This document shows, in pieces, positions 15,841 to 23,883 of a stretch of DNA of 64,000 nt. This DNA comes from Pseudoselenomonas ruminantium (GTDB lineage Bacteria; Bacillota; Negativicutes; Selenomonadales; Selenomonadaceae). The stretch covers positions 1 through 64,000 of the forward strand of contig SVBX01000001.1 of the NCBI GenBank assembly GCA_015058655.1. Direction: 5' to 3'. The notes below the pieces were generated by a model that was not told the origin of the DNA, did no database searches, and was given only the letters and a program-made list of their open reading frames with translations. Every line of letters begins with the position of its first letter. Position 1 is the stretch's first letter. The position numbers and the translations under genes are program-made.

Positions 15841-17250
15841 TTACTGATAGTCTACGATTTCCCCGTTCTTCTCCCTTTCCACTACTTCCTTCTGGAACTC
15901 GAAGCACTCCTTGGCCACATCATTGGAAAGCCACAGCAGGCAGATGAGGTTCGGGATGGCCATGAGGCCGTTCATCGTATCGGAGAAGTTCCAGACTACT
16001 TCCAAAGAAGTGGTTGCCCCCACGAAGGTAATCATGCCGAAAATCACGCGGTAGCTCATGATGACCTTGCGATTCTTGATGAGGTACTCCAGAGCCTTCT
16101 CGCCATAATACTCCCAGCCGAGAATGGTGGAGAAGGCGAAGAGTGCCAGGGCAATGGAAATCACCAGCTTGCCGTAATCGCCAAAGACCGTGGAGAAGGC
16201 CAGGATGGTGAGCTGGGCGCCGGACACGGGTGCCCCGGTAGCGGGATCGATGGTGCCCAGGAGGCCAGAAGAGGCTATGACAAGTCCCGTCAGCATGCAG
16301 ACAATCATGGTATCGAAGAAGGTGCCCGTCATATTCACATAGCCCTGACGGGAAGCGTGGTCAGTGCGGGCTGCCGCAGCCGCGATGGGCGCAGAGCCCA
16401 GGCCTGCCTCATTGGAGAACACGCCCCGGGCCACGCCCCAGCGCATGGAGGTGAGCATGGAGGCCACGATGGAACCTCCCACGCCACCTGCCACGGAGTC
16501 AAAGGAGAAAGCCATGCGGAACATCTCCGCCACACCCGCAGGCACTGCCTCAAAATTCACGATAATGACAATAAGAGCTGTAATGAAATAGAAAGCCGCC
16601 ATAGCGGGCACCACGATGCTTGACACCTTGCCAATGCTGCGTATGCCGTTCACCAGCGTGCAGGTGGCTGCTACCATGATGACTACGCCGGTAAGCCAGA
16701 CAGGCACATCATAGCTGGCAGAGAGAGCCGCAGAGATCGAGTTGGCCTGAGTCATGTTGCCGATGCCGAAGGAGGCCAGCACCACGAAAGAAGCAAAGAG
16801 AGCCGCCAGGGTTCGCCCGATATACTTATTGCTGAAGCCACTTTTCATGGCGTACATGGGGCCGCCGCACATCTCTCCCACGCTGTTGGTTTCGCGGTAC
16901 TTCACCGCCAGCACAGACTCAGCGTATTTGGTGGAAAGTCCGAAAGCTGCGCTGATCCACATCCAGATAAGCGCACCGGGACCGCCCAGCACCATAGCCG
17001 TGGCCACGCCTACGATATTGCCCGTGCCCACAGTGGCGGACAAAGCCGTCATCAGGGACTGGAAGGGAGAAATATCTCCCTCATGGCTCTTCTTCTGGCG
17101 GAATATCATCTTGATAGCGTAGATAAGATTAATCCAGGGCAGGAAGCGCAGCCTCACCGTCAGAAAAACGCCTGTTCCCACCAGAAAGGCCAGCATGATT
17201 GGCCCCCAGACAAAATCATTGATGTCTGCCAAAAGTCTCGATACATCCAT
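15841..17250 (-). CDS. Alanine/glycine:cation symporter (AGCS family)
   Basis: 469-residue inner-membrane carrier with about 11 hydrophobic helices that takes up alanine or glycine with sodium or protons. AGCS landmarks: PFQSLMTALSATVGTGNIVGVATA near the N-terminus (substrate and sodium site), GGPGALIWMWISAAFGLSTKYAE, GGPMYAMKSG, and RWGVARGVFSNEAGLGSAPIAAAAA in the second half. The start ATG 17250 has GAGGGG upstream. It lies 30 nt after the M18 aminopeptidase gene on the same strand; import of amino acids and peptide breakdown may be expressed together. Confidence 0.92.
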   Translation of the reverse strand: MDVSRLLADINDFVWGPIMLAFLVGTGVFLTVRLRFLPWINLIYAIKMIFRQKKSHEGDISPFQSLMTALSATVGTGNIVGVATAMVLGGPGALIWMWISAAFGLSTKYAESVLAVKYRETNSVGEMCGGPMYAMKSGFSNKYIGRTLAALFASFVVLASFGIGNMTQANSISAALSASYDVPVWLTGVVIMVAATCTLVNGIRSIGKVSSIVVPAMAAFYFITALIVIIVNFEAVPAGVAEMFRMAFSFDSVAGGVGGSIVASMLTSMRWGVARGVFSNEAGLGSAPIAAAAARTDHASRQGYVNMTGTFFDTMIVCMLTGLVIASSGLLGTIDPATGAPVSGAQLTILAFSTVFGDYGKLVISIALALFAFSTILGWEYYGEKALEYLIKNRKVIMSYRVIFGMITFVGATTSLEVVWNFSDTMNGLMAIPNLICLLWLSNDVAKECFEFQKEVVEREKNGEIVDYQ

Positions 17251-17280
17251 AAGCTATCCCCTCACTTCATCCGTCTTTGC

Positions 17281-18672
17281 TCAGGCTTCCACCAGGAAAG
17301 CCTGATACCCCTTCCAAACTTCGTAAATATCCACCTTGCTGGTTGCCTCCCAGGGAGCATGCATGGACAGTACCCCCACGCCGCTGTCTATGACCTGCAT
17401 GCCATAAAGGCTCATGATGTAGGCGATGGTACCGCCGCCCCCCAGGTCAACCTTGCCCAGCTCTGCCAGCTGGAAATGGACATTGTGCTTCTTCATGATG
17501 CCGCGGATTTCGCCCAGATACTCCGCGTTGGCATCGTTGGAACCAGACTTGCCCCTGGCCCCGGTGAACTTATTGAACACCATGCCCTTGCCCAGGTAAG
17601 CCACATTCTTCTTGTCAAAGGAAGAAGCATAGAGGGCATCGAAGGCGCTGGACACATCGGAGGAAAGCATCTTGGAGCCTGCCAGGGTACGGCGCACAGC
17701 CAGGTCACTGCCCTGCCCCATGGCGGCAAGCAGCTCTGCCACCACATTCTCGAAGAAGCGGGATTGCATGCCCGTAGCCCCTACGCTGCCGATTTCCTCC
17801 TTGTCCACCAGCAGGCAGCAGGCAGTGCGGCGCATCTTGCCCGTCTCCAGCATAGCCATGAGGGAGGTATAGGCGCACACCCTGTCATCCTGGCCGTAAG
17901 CCAGCACCATGCTGCGGTCAAAGCCCAGCTCCCGGGCCTTGCCTGCAGGCACCAGGCAGAGCTCTGCAGACTGGAAGTCCTCCTCCTCAAGGCCGTACTT
18001 GTCCTTGATAAGCTTCAGTACCCCTGCCTTGACGGATTCCTTCTCTCCTTCTTTCAAAGGATAGTTGCCCACCAGGATGTCCAGGCTCTCGCCCTCAACT
18101 ACCTTGGCACCGGCCTTCTTGAGCTGCTCCTGGGAAAGATGTATCAGGAGGTCGGTGACGCAGAATACCGGGTCACTCTCATCCTCGCCGATGCAGATTT
18201 CCACCACCTCGCCAGAAGGCTTCACCACCACGCCGTGCAGGGCCAGGGGAAGGGCCACCCATTGATATTTCTTGATGCCGCCGTAGTAGTGGGTATCAAG
18301 GTAGGCCAGCCCGCCCTCCTCATAGAGAGGATTCTGCTTCACATCCAAGCGGCAGGTATCGATATGGGCCCCCAAAATATTCATGCCCTTTTCCAACGGC
18401 TCCTCGCCGATGTTGAAGAGCACCACGGACTTCTTCATGTTCACCGCATAGACCTTGTCGCCGGGCTTTATCTGCTCCCCGGCCTCCAGCACGGCAAAGA
18501 GGTCGCGGTAGCCAGCCTTCTCCGCCAACTCCACTGCCTCGGCGGCACTTTCCCGCTCCGTCTTGCAGCGGGAAAGAAAATCTATATAGCCTGCAGAAAG
18601 CTTCTCCAGGGCTTCCTTGTCAATGTCCGTATACTGGCTCCAGATGGAGTCTTTTGCTTTATCATCTGACAT
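17281..18672 (-). CDS. M18-family metalloaminopeptidase
   Basis: Cytoplasmic dizinc aminopeptidase of the M18 (aspartyl aminopeptidase-like) family, 463 residues. Metal and catalytic motifs are visible: NILGAHIDTCRLDVK, LVDKEEIGSVGATGMQS and SMHAPWEATSKVDIYEVWKGY. Length and order match the bacterial M18 group that has the long insert between the first ligand and the EEIGS motif. Start ATG 18672 follows AAAGGA; the reading frame continues 48 codons upstream only by running through the R2 repeat, so that extension was discarded. Confidence 0.9.
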   Translation of the reverse strand: MSDDKAKDSIWSQYTDIDKEALEKLSAGYIDFLSRCKTERESAAEAVELAEKAGYRDLFAVLEAGEQIKPGDKVYAVNMKKSVVLFNIGEEPLEKGMNILGAHIDTCRLDVKQNPLYEEGGLAYLDTHYYGGIKKYQWVALPLALHGVVVKPSGEVVEICIGEDESDPVFCVTDLLIHLSQEQLKKAGAKVVEGESLDILVGNYPLKEGEKESVKAGVLKLIKDKYGLEEEDFQSAELCLVPAGKARELGFDRSMVLAYGQDDRVCAYTSLMAMLETGKMRRTACCLLVDKEEIGSVGATGMQSRFFENVVAELLAAMGQGSDLAVRRTLAGSKMLSSDVSSAFDALYASSFDKKNVAYLGKGMVFNKFTGARGKSGSNDANAEYLGEIRGIMKKHNVHFQLAELGKVDLGGGGTIAYIMSLYGMQVIDSGVGVLSMHAPWEATSKVDIYEVWKGYQAFLVEA

Positions 18673-18698
18673 GAAAAACATTCCTTTCTGTATCAAAT

Positions 18699-18826
18699 AG
18701 CCTTCCCCTTGAGGGGAAGGTGTCAGCCGACAGGCTGACGGATGAGGTGGCCTGCTGCAGTCAATCAACATAGCGAGACACCTCATCCACCGCTTCGCGG
18801 TCCCCCTTCCCCTCAAGGGGAAGGCT
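18699..18826. repeat. R2 repeat, copy 1
   Basis: Ends are inverted copies (AGCCTTCCCCTTGAGGGGAA / CCTCAAGGGGAAGGCTT). Inside are GATGAGGTGG / CACCTCATCC arms and small GC hairpins. It fills the gap between the dusB stop and the M18 gene start. Confidence 0.85.
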
Positions 18827-19792
18827 TCAGAGGTGGTCTTCTAAAATTTTCTCAAAATCTCCACGGGTAGTTGCCTTGTTGAACCTGTCTCTCAGCAATG
18901 CCCCATGCTGCAGGCCTCGGGTATACCAGGTGGCGTGCTTCCTCATTTCCCTGGGGCCGATATATTCGCCCTTGTATTTCAGCAATAAATCCAGATGCCG
19001 CATGATGACCCTTGCCCGCTCCTGCATGGTGGGGGGAGGCAGTTCCTCTCCCGTGGCCAGATAATGGGTGAGCCGCCGGAAAATCCAGGGATTGCCCTGG
19101 GCGCCGCGGCCTATCATGACCCCGTCAGCCCCAGTGACTTCAATTATCTTCTTCAGGTCGGCGCAAGTCCTCACATCCCCGTTGGCAATGACGGGAATAG
19201 AAACAGCCCGCTTCACCTCGGCAATCTTCTCCCAGTTGGCCTGCCCCGCATAGAACTGGGCTCTGGTGCGGCCATGGACGGCGATGGCATCAACGCCGGC
19301 GTCCTCTGCCATTTTGGCGATTTCCAGCACATTGACATTCTCCGCGTCCCAGCCCAGCCGCATCTTCACCGTGAAGGGCATCTTCACAGCCCCCCGCACA
19401 GCCTTCATGATGGCATAGGCCCGCTCCGGTTCGCGCATCAGGGCGGAGCCTTCCCCATTCTTCACGACTTTCGGAGCCGGACAGCCCATATTGAAGTCCA
19501 GTATGTCGCAGGTGCCCTGCTCCTCCACAAAAGCCGCCGCCTCTGCCGCCATCTCCGGGGTGGCGGCAAAGATCTGCATGGCCAGGGGACGCTCCCCCGG
19601 CTCGGAGTTCAGCATCTTGAGAGTCTTCTCATTGCGAAAGTGTATGCCCTGGCTGCTGACCATCTCCGCATAGCACAGGGGACAGCCCATATCATGGGCG
19701 ATGATGCGGTAGGCCGTGTCCGTCACCCCTGCCATGGGTGCCAAGAACACCGGATAGTCAAAGTGGAAAGCGCCTATATCCATGCCTTTCAT
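18827..19792 (-). CDS. dusB: tRNA-dihydrouridine synthase
   Basis: FMN enzyme that reduces uridines in the tRNA D-loop, 321 residues. Dus signatures: APMAGVTDTAYRIIAHDMGCPLCYAEMVSSQGI, DFNMGCPAPKVVKNGEGSALM (catalytic Cys), VHGRTRAQFYAGQANW, VIANGDVRTCADL and GVMIGRGAQGNPWIFR. The start ATG 19792 overlaps the coaX stop (ATGA), so translation is coupled. It is the last gene of birA-coaX-dusB, and its stop codon abuts an R2 repeat. Confidence 0.94.
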   Translation of the reverse strand: MKGMDIGAFHFDYPVFLAPMAGVTDTAYRIIAHDMGCPLCYAEMVSSQGIHFRNEKTLKMLNSEPGERPLAMQIFAATPEMAAEAAAFVEEQGTCDILDFNMGCPAPKVVKNGEGSALMREPERAYAIMKAVRGAVKMPFTVKMRLGWDAENVNVLEIAKMAEDAGVDAIAVHGRTRAQFYAGQANWEKIAEVKRAVSIPVIANGDVRTCADLKKIIEVTGADGVMIGRGAQGNPWIFRRLTHYLATGEELPPPTMQERARVIMRHLDLLLKYKGEYIGPREMRKHATWYTRGLQHGALLRDRFNKATTRGDFEKILEDHL

Positions 19793-20583
19793 TCCTGCCC
19801 TTTCCTTTCCGCTGCCTTCACCTGATTGCGCTCATAGAGCGCCCGCAGGCCGGTCAAAGTCAGGAAATGGTCAATCTTGTCGATGGTAGCCGATTCCTTG
19901 GCAATCATCTTGGCCAGGCCCCCCGTGGCGATGACCCTCATATCGCAGCCCATCTCTTCCTTGATGCGGCGCACTATCTCGTCAATCTGACCCACATAGC
20001 CAAAGATGATGCCCGCCTGCATACCCTGGATGGTGTTGCGGCAGATGACCTGCTTGGGGGGCACCAGCTCGATGCGGGGCAGCTGGGCTGCCTGCTGAAA
20101 GAGGGCGTCAGCACTGGTGCCGATGCCTGGAGCTATGACGCCGCCCAAAAAATCCCCATTCTCCGCCACCACATCGAAGGTGGTGGCAGTGCCGATGTCG
20201 ATGACGATAAGGGGGCCGCCGTACTGCTCATAGGCTCCCACCACATTCACGATGCGGTCAGCGCCGATAGCCCTTGGATTCTCATAATGGAGCTTGATGC
20301 CCGTCTTGATGCCGGGCCCCACCACCAGCGGCTTGATGTGGAAATAGCGCTCGCACATCTTCACCATGGGCACTACCAAAGGCGGCACCACAGACGAAAT
20401 GATGATGGCCTCAATATCGCTCATGCTGATGCCCTGAAAGCGGAAAAGGTCATTGAGGAGCATGCCGTATTCATCCCCGGTTTTCTGTCTGTCCGTGGAG
20501 ATGCGCCAGTGCTTCACCAGCTTCTTGCCCTCATAGGTGCCCATGACCGTATTGGTATTGCCTATATCAAAAACTAACAGCAA
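19789..20583 (-). CDS. coaX: Type III pantothenate kinase (TTG start)
   Basis: First step of CoA synthesis, ASKHA fold, not feedback-inhibited by CoA; 264 residues. Visible are the P-loop-like DIGNTNTVMG at the N-terminus, RIVNVVGAYEQYG, VIDIGTATTFDVV and GGVIAPGIGTSADALFQ, plus ATGGLAKMI near the C-terminus. The start is TTG 20583, 8 nt after GGGAGG. The frame is open upstream through R1 repeat copy B, which explains over-long predictions. It is separated from birA by copy B, whose outward TATAAT (20605-20610) is only 22 nt from this start. Confidence 0.93.
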   Translation of the reverse strand: MLLVFDIGNTNTVMGTYEGKKLVKHWRISTDRQKTGDEYGMLLNDLFRFQGISMSDIEAIIISSVVPPLVVPMVKMCERYFHIKPLVVGPGIKTGIKLHYENPRAIGADRIVNVVGAYEQYGGPLIVIDIGTATTFDVVAENGDFLGGVIAPGIGTSADALFQQAAQLPRIELVPPKQVICRNTIQGMQAGIIFGYVGQIDEIVRRIKEEMGCDMRVIATGGLAKMIAKESATIDKIDHFLTLTGLRALYERNQVKAAERKGQE

Positions 20584-20604
20584 AGTATTTTCCTCCCGTT
20601 GGGA

Positions 20605-20748
20605 ATTATAACGCCGTTGTTCCAGTTTTGCCGTAGGCAAAACTTCCTCTTGGCGTTTCAACGAGGCGGGAGATATGTGCTCACCGCCTGTTATGATATT
20701 CGCCCCCCCACCTGCAGAGGTGGGGGACATCTTCTTCCTCGTTATAAT
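20605..20748 (-). repeat. R1 repeat, copy B (between birA and coaX)
   Basis: Left end ATTATAACGCCGTTG, right end CTCGTTATAAT, with the GTTTTGCC/GGCAAAAC, GGCGGGA and CCCCACCT/AGGTGGGG stems. The birA stop codon TAA is formed by the right end, and the left end places TATAAT in front of coaX. Confidence 0.85.
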
Positions 20749-21740
20749 TTCTTCGGCCTGATGGACACATCCCCGGCCATCACCGTGCGCACGCCCTCAG
20801 CCGTCTCCACCAGCAAGGCACCGTAAGAATCGATATCCACTGCCCTGCCCGTGAATTCCTCATCGCTGTGGATGCCGATGACCCTGACTTCCTGTCCCAA
20901 GGTCACCGAATACTTCCGCCAAGCCTCGAAGACAGGCTCAAAACCTTCGCTTATAGCTACCTTGTACCATTTTTCCAGGGAACGCAGCACCGTCTGCAGG
21001 AATCTCACCCTGGACACCGGCTCCCCTTTCATTATCTCCATAGAAGTGGCCTTGTCCCGCAAGTCATCCGGGAATTCCTCTTCCTTGATATTGGCATTGA
21101 TGCCGATGCCCAGGATGATATGCTTGATGCGGTCTATGTCGCACCCGGCCTCCGTGAGGATGCCCACCAGCTTCTTGCCCTCATAGACGATATCATTAGG
21201 CCATTTGATGCCGGGGGTCAGGCCCACCTTCCGCATGGCCTCCGTCACAGCCACCGCAGCCAGCAAAGTGCATTTGGGTGCTTCCTGGGGTGCGAAGGGC
21301 GGGCAAAGCACCACCGAGAACCAGATTCCTGTCCCCGCCGGGGAAAAGAAGCTCCGCTCCAGGCGTCCCCGCCCTCCGGTCTGGCTTTCCGCCACCACCA
21401 CCAGGCCGTCAAGTGCCTTCCAGCCACCGGGTTCATTTTTTATGAGCATCTGCTTGGCCACATTGTTCGTAGAATCCACCTGCTGGAAGTTCTTGATCAA
21501 GCGCCCCACCAATTCCGTATTCAGGCCATGGCTTATCTCACTGGCCAGCAAGCTGTCCGGCGACTCCTTGAGCACATATCCATTGCGGGGATGACTCACG
21601 ATCTCATAGCCTGATTTGCGAAGCTCCTGGATGTGTTTCCACACAGCCGTCCTAGTAACCCCCAGCATTTCTGCCATTTCTTCCCCGGAGACATAGTTAT
21701 CCCCGGCCTGACGCAATAAATCAAGTATCTTGCCACGCAT
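20742..21740 (-). CDS. birA: Bifunctional biotin operon repressor / biotin-[acetyl-CoA-carboxylase] ligase
   Basis: Attaches biotin to carboxylase carrier proteins and, with its N-terminal winged helix, can repress biotin genes; 332 residues. The HTH occupies about 1-60 (GEEMAEMLGVTRTAVWKHIQELRK). The ligase domain contains DSTNNVAKQ, the biotinyl-AMP loop GGRGRLERSF, IKWPNDIVYEGKKLVGIL and LGIGINAN. A C-terminal SH3-like domain follows (about 275-330). ATG 21740 follows GGGGGG; longer frames run into R1 copy C. First gene of birA-coaX-dusB. Confidence 0.94.
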   Translation of the reverse strand: MRGKILDLLRQAGDNYVSGEEMAEMLGVTRTAVWKHIQELRKSGYEIVSHPRNGYVLKESPDSLLASEISHGLNTELVGRLIKNFQQVDSTNNVAKQMLIKNEPGGWKALDGLVVVAESQTGGRGRLERSFFSPAGTGIWFSVVLCPPFAPQEAPKCTLLAAVAVTEAMRKVGLTPGIKWPNDIVYEGKKLVGILTEAGCDIDRIKHIILGIGINANIKEEEFPDDLRDKATSMEIMKGEPVSRVRFLQTVLRSLEKWYKVAISEGFEPVFEAWRKYSVTLGQEVRVIGIHSDEEFTGRAVDIDSYGALLVETAEGVRTVMAGDVSIRPKKL

Positions 21741-21760
21741 ATATTTCCCCCCTGACGGGA

Positions 21761-21905
21761 CTATAACGCAATTGTTCAAATTTTGCCGTAAGCAAAATCT
21801 TCCCATCAGCGTTCCAACGAGGCGGGAGATATATGCTCCCAACCTATAGCAAATAATGGACTCGCCACCTCTGAAGGTGGGAGACATCTTCTCCCGAGTT
21901 ATAAC
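21761..21905 (-). repeat. R1 repeat, copy C (upstream of birA)
   Basis: Left end CTATAACGCAATTGTTC (outward TATAGT towards birA, 21 nt from its start codon), right end CCGAGTTATAAC. The TTTTGCCGTAAGCAAAA stem and the CCACCT/AGGTGG stem are present; the central part is more diverged than in copies A and B. Confidence 0.8.
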
Positions 21906-21988
21906 CGATTAAAAACCTAATAATAACACGGTAACAGTATACCATAAAAACATAGCTCCTGACACGCTGAAATTTCCTGCCTGCAAGC

Positions 21989-22026
21989 AAAAAGAGGTTC
22001 GAGGAACAAGAATGTCCTCAAACCTC
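21989..22026 (-). terminator. Terminator of the tpsA-tpsB operon
   Basis: Minus strand GAGGTTTGAGGA / TTCCTCGAACCTC stem followed by TTTTT, 17 nt past the tpsB stop codon. Confidence 0.85.
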
Positions 22027-22042
22027 ACGCTGATAAAATCTG

Positions 22043-23665
22043 TCAGAAAGTCTTCCCCGCCATGAACCAAAGCCTGCCGCGGCTTTCGGCCTCCCTGGAC
22101 ATGAATTCGTCGGAGCCGATGCGTCTGGCGTAGTCCAGGCGGGCGAACCAGTTGCCCGGGCGGGTGTAGGAGAGGCCTACGCCCCAGCCTTTCAGAGTCA
22201 TGTTGCCTTCGTCACCGGAGCGGGCTATTTCCACATGGCCCGCGTCCAGATAGGTGGAAAGGGTCAGGCCCTTGGCGGGGGTGTGGTAGCGCAGTTCTAC
22301 CGTGCCCAAGAGTCCTTCGTCACCGGAGCCTTCGCCCTGGGGGTAGGCTCTCACGCCGTGGGCGCCGCCCAGGTAGATATGCTCGCTGCTGTCCAGGTTG
22401 CCGGAGGCTTTCTGGGCGGAGAATTTACATAAGAGGTCGGTGGCATGGCCCAGGGATTGCACTGCCGTCAGGTCGAAGGTGCCCTTGGTGAACTGCCCTT
22501 CGGTGCTCCCCAGGGAGGCAAGTTCCCTGGCCTCCTGGGAGTCCGGCACCAGGGTGCCGGAGTGGAGGGTCAGGTCGTAGCGGAGCCAGGTGGCAGGCAG
22601 GCGGCAGGTGCCGTCTACCCCCAGATGGAATACATGGCTGTGCTTCTTCCAGGACACATTGAAGGCGGTCAGCCCGTCCGTGATGTTGCGGTAGTCGTAG
22701 CCGTATTTGACTTCCATGGAGCCCCTGCCCGTGTCAAAGAGGGGCGTCCTGCCGTAGATGCTGTAGGTGTCGGCGGTGCCTTCTGCCCCCAGGGCCTGGG
22801 CCAGGGCGCCCAGTTCGTAGTCGGAGCGGGAGTAGCCCAGGCCGATGCGGGTGCCGCTGTGGCCTACGGGCATTTCAGCGGAGAGGTTGTAACCGTGCTG
22901 GTGCTTGTTGGAGATGAGGACGCCAAAATCCACTTTGGCCCCGGTGCCCCCAAGATTGCCCAGTTCCCCCTGCAAGCCGTAGCGGTAGCGGCCCGCGCTC
23001 TTGCTGCCGTAGTTTTCGGCGTAAACGATGAAGGAATTGGCCTTGCCGTCCATCACCTTGATATGGAAGTCGCTCTCCCCCGGTTCGCTGCCGGGAAAGA
23101 GGACGCCGCCTACTTCCACCCCTGCGATGTCCTGCAGTTTCCGCATGGCGGCTTCTACCTTGCGGGTCTTGATGATGTCCCCTGATTTCATCCCTGCGAA
23201 GTACCCTTCGGCAATGGAGGACTTCAATCTGCTGTCATTATCTATGGTGATCTTGCCGAAGCGCCCCGGGGCGATGACTGCCCGCAGCCTGCCCCATTCT
23301 GCCGTCTGGGCGGGGATATAGGCGGTGGCGGCGGGGTAGCCCTTCTGGCGGGCGTAGGCGGTAATCTTGTCCAAAACCTCATTGAGTTCTGTCTGGGAGA
23401 TTTCCCTGCCTGTGATGGGGGCTGTCAGTTCCTGGAGTCTTTCTTCGTTCAGCACCAGACCTTCATGCTCCACGGTGATGCGGGTGAGGGTGAAATGAGC
23501 CGCCCCTGCTTCATTCGCCGTGGGCAGGTTGTCCGTGAGGTTCGTTTCCTTCTGGGGCGCAGGTGGCAGGCTCTCCCCCGGCGCGGGGACGGCAGGAGCC
23601 GCCCCGGCAGTGAGGGGGAAGGTGCAGGCCAGGGCCAGGGTGGTTGCGGTGTATTTTAAGTTCAA
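22043..23665 (-). CDS. Two-partner secretion outer-membrane transporter (TpsB, ShlB/FhaC family)
   Basis: Outer-membrane pore that exports the adjacent TpsA protein; 540 residues. A signal peptide (about 1-23, LALACTFPLTAGAAPA) is followed by a Pro-rich linker. A first POTRA domain lies at about 55-130 (LTRITVEHEGLVLNEERL, YARQKGYPAATAYIPAQ) and a second at about 130-215. A 16-strand-type beta barrel ends in aromatic residues (FMAGKTF), the usual barrel-assembly signal. Family motif VRAYPQGEGSGDEG is seen near residue 430. Translation starts at TTG 23665 after an AGAGG site. It is downstream of tpsA, separated by an R2 repeat. A 121-bp near-copy of its 3' end lies at 27.9 kb. Confidence 0.92.
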   Translation of the reverse strand: MNLKYTATTLALACTFPLTAGAAPAVPAPGESLPPAPQKETNLTDNLPTANEAGAAHFTLTRITVEHEGLVLNEERLQELTAPITGREISQTELNEVLDKITAYARQKGYPAATAYIPAQTAEWGRLRAVIAPGRFGKITIDNDSRLKSSIAEGYFAGMKSGDIIKTRKVEAAMRKLQDIAGVEVGGVLFPGSEPGESDFHIKVMDGKANSFIVYAENYGSKSAGRYRYGLQGELGNLGGTGAKVDFGVLISNKHQHGYNLSAEMPVGHSGTRIGLGYSRSDYELGALAQALGAEGTADTYSIYGRTPLFDTGRGSMEVKYGYDYRNITDGLTAFNVSWKKHSHVFHLGVDGTCRLPATWLRYDLTLHSGTLVPDSQEARELASLGSTEGQFTKGTFDLTAVQSLGHATDLLCKFSAQKASGNLDSSEHIYLGGAHGVRAYPQGEGSGDEGLLGTVELRYHTPAKGLTLSTYLDAGHVEIARSGDEGNMTLKGWGVGLSYTRPGNWFARLDYARRIGSDEFMSREAESRGRLWFMAGKTF

Positions 23666-23721
23666 TTTTCAATCGCCTCTTTTGGTAAAATGAAATATAG
23701 TATACACAAGTATATTACAGA

Positions 23722-23856
23722 CCTTGCCTGCCCCGCTTGCGGGGAAGGGGGACCGGCAAAGCCGGTGGAAGGGGAGGATGCAGGGTAACGCCCTCTTCCG
23801 CCCCTTCCGTCAGTCCTGCGGACTGCCACCTTCCCCGTTTCACGGGGCAGGCAAGG
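23722..23856. repeat. R2-like repeat, copy 4 (between tpsA and tpsB)
   Basis: Inverted ends CCTTGCCTGCCCCG / CGGGGCAGGCAAGG with inner GGGGAAGG/CCTTCCCC arms and the GTCAGTCCTGCGGACTGCC hairpin also seen in R2 copy 3. It interrupts the two-gene secretion operon. Confidence 0.75.
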
Positions 23857-23883
23857 CCTACAAGTTACGATGCAATACTAAAA

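Noticed and set aside
20584-21887. Long N-terminal extensions of coaX and birA
   Set aside because: The extra codons run through R1 repeat copies; TTG 20583 and ATG 21740 have strong ribosome sites and give normal family lengths.
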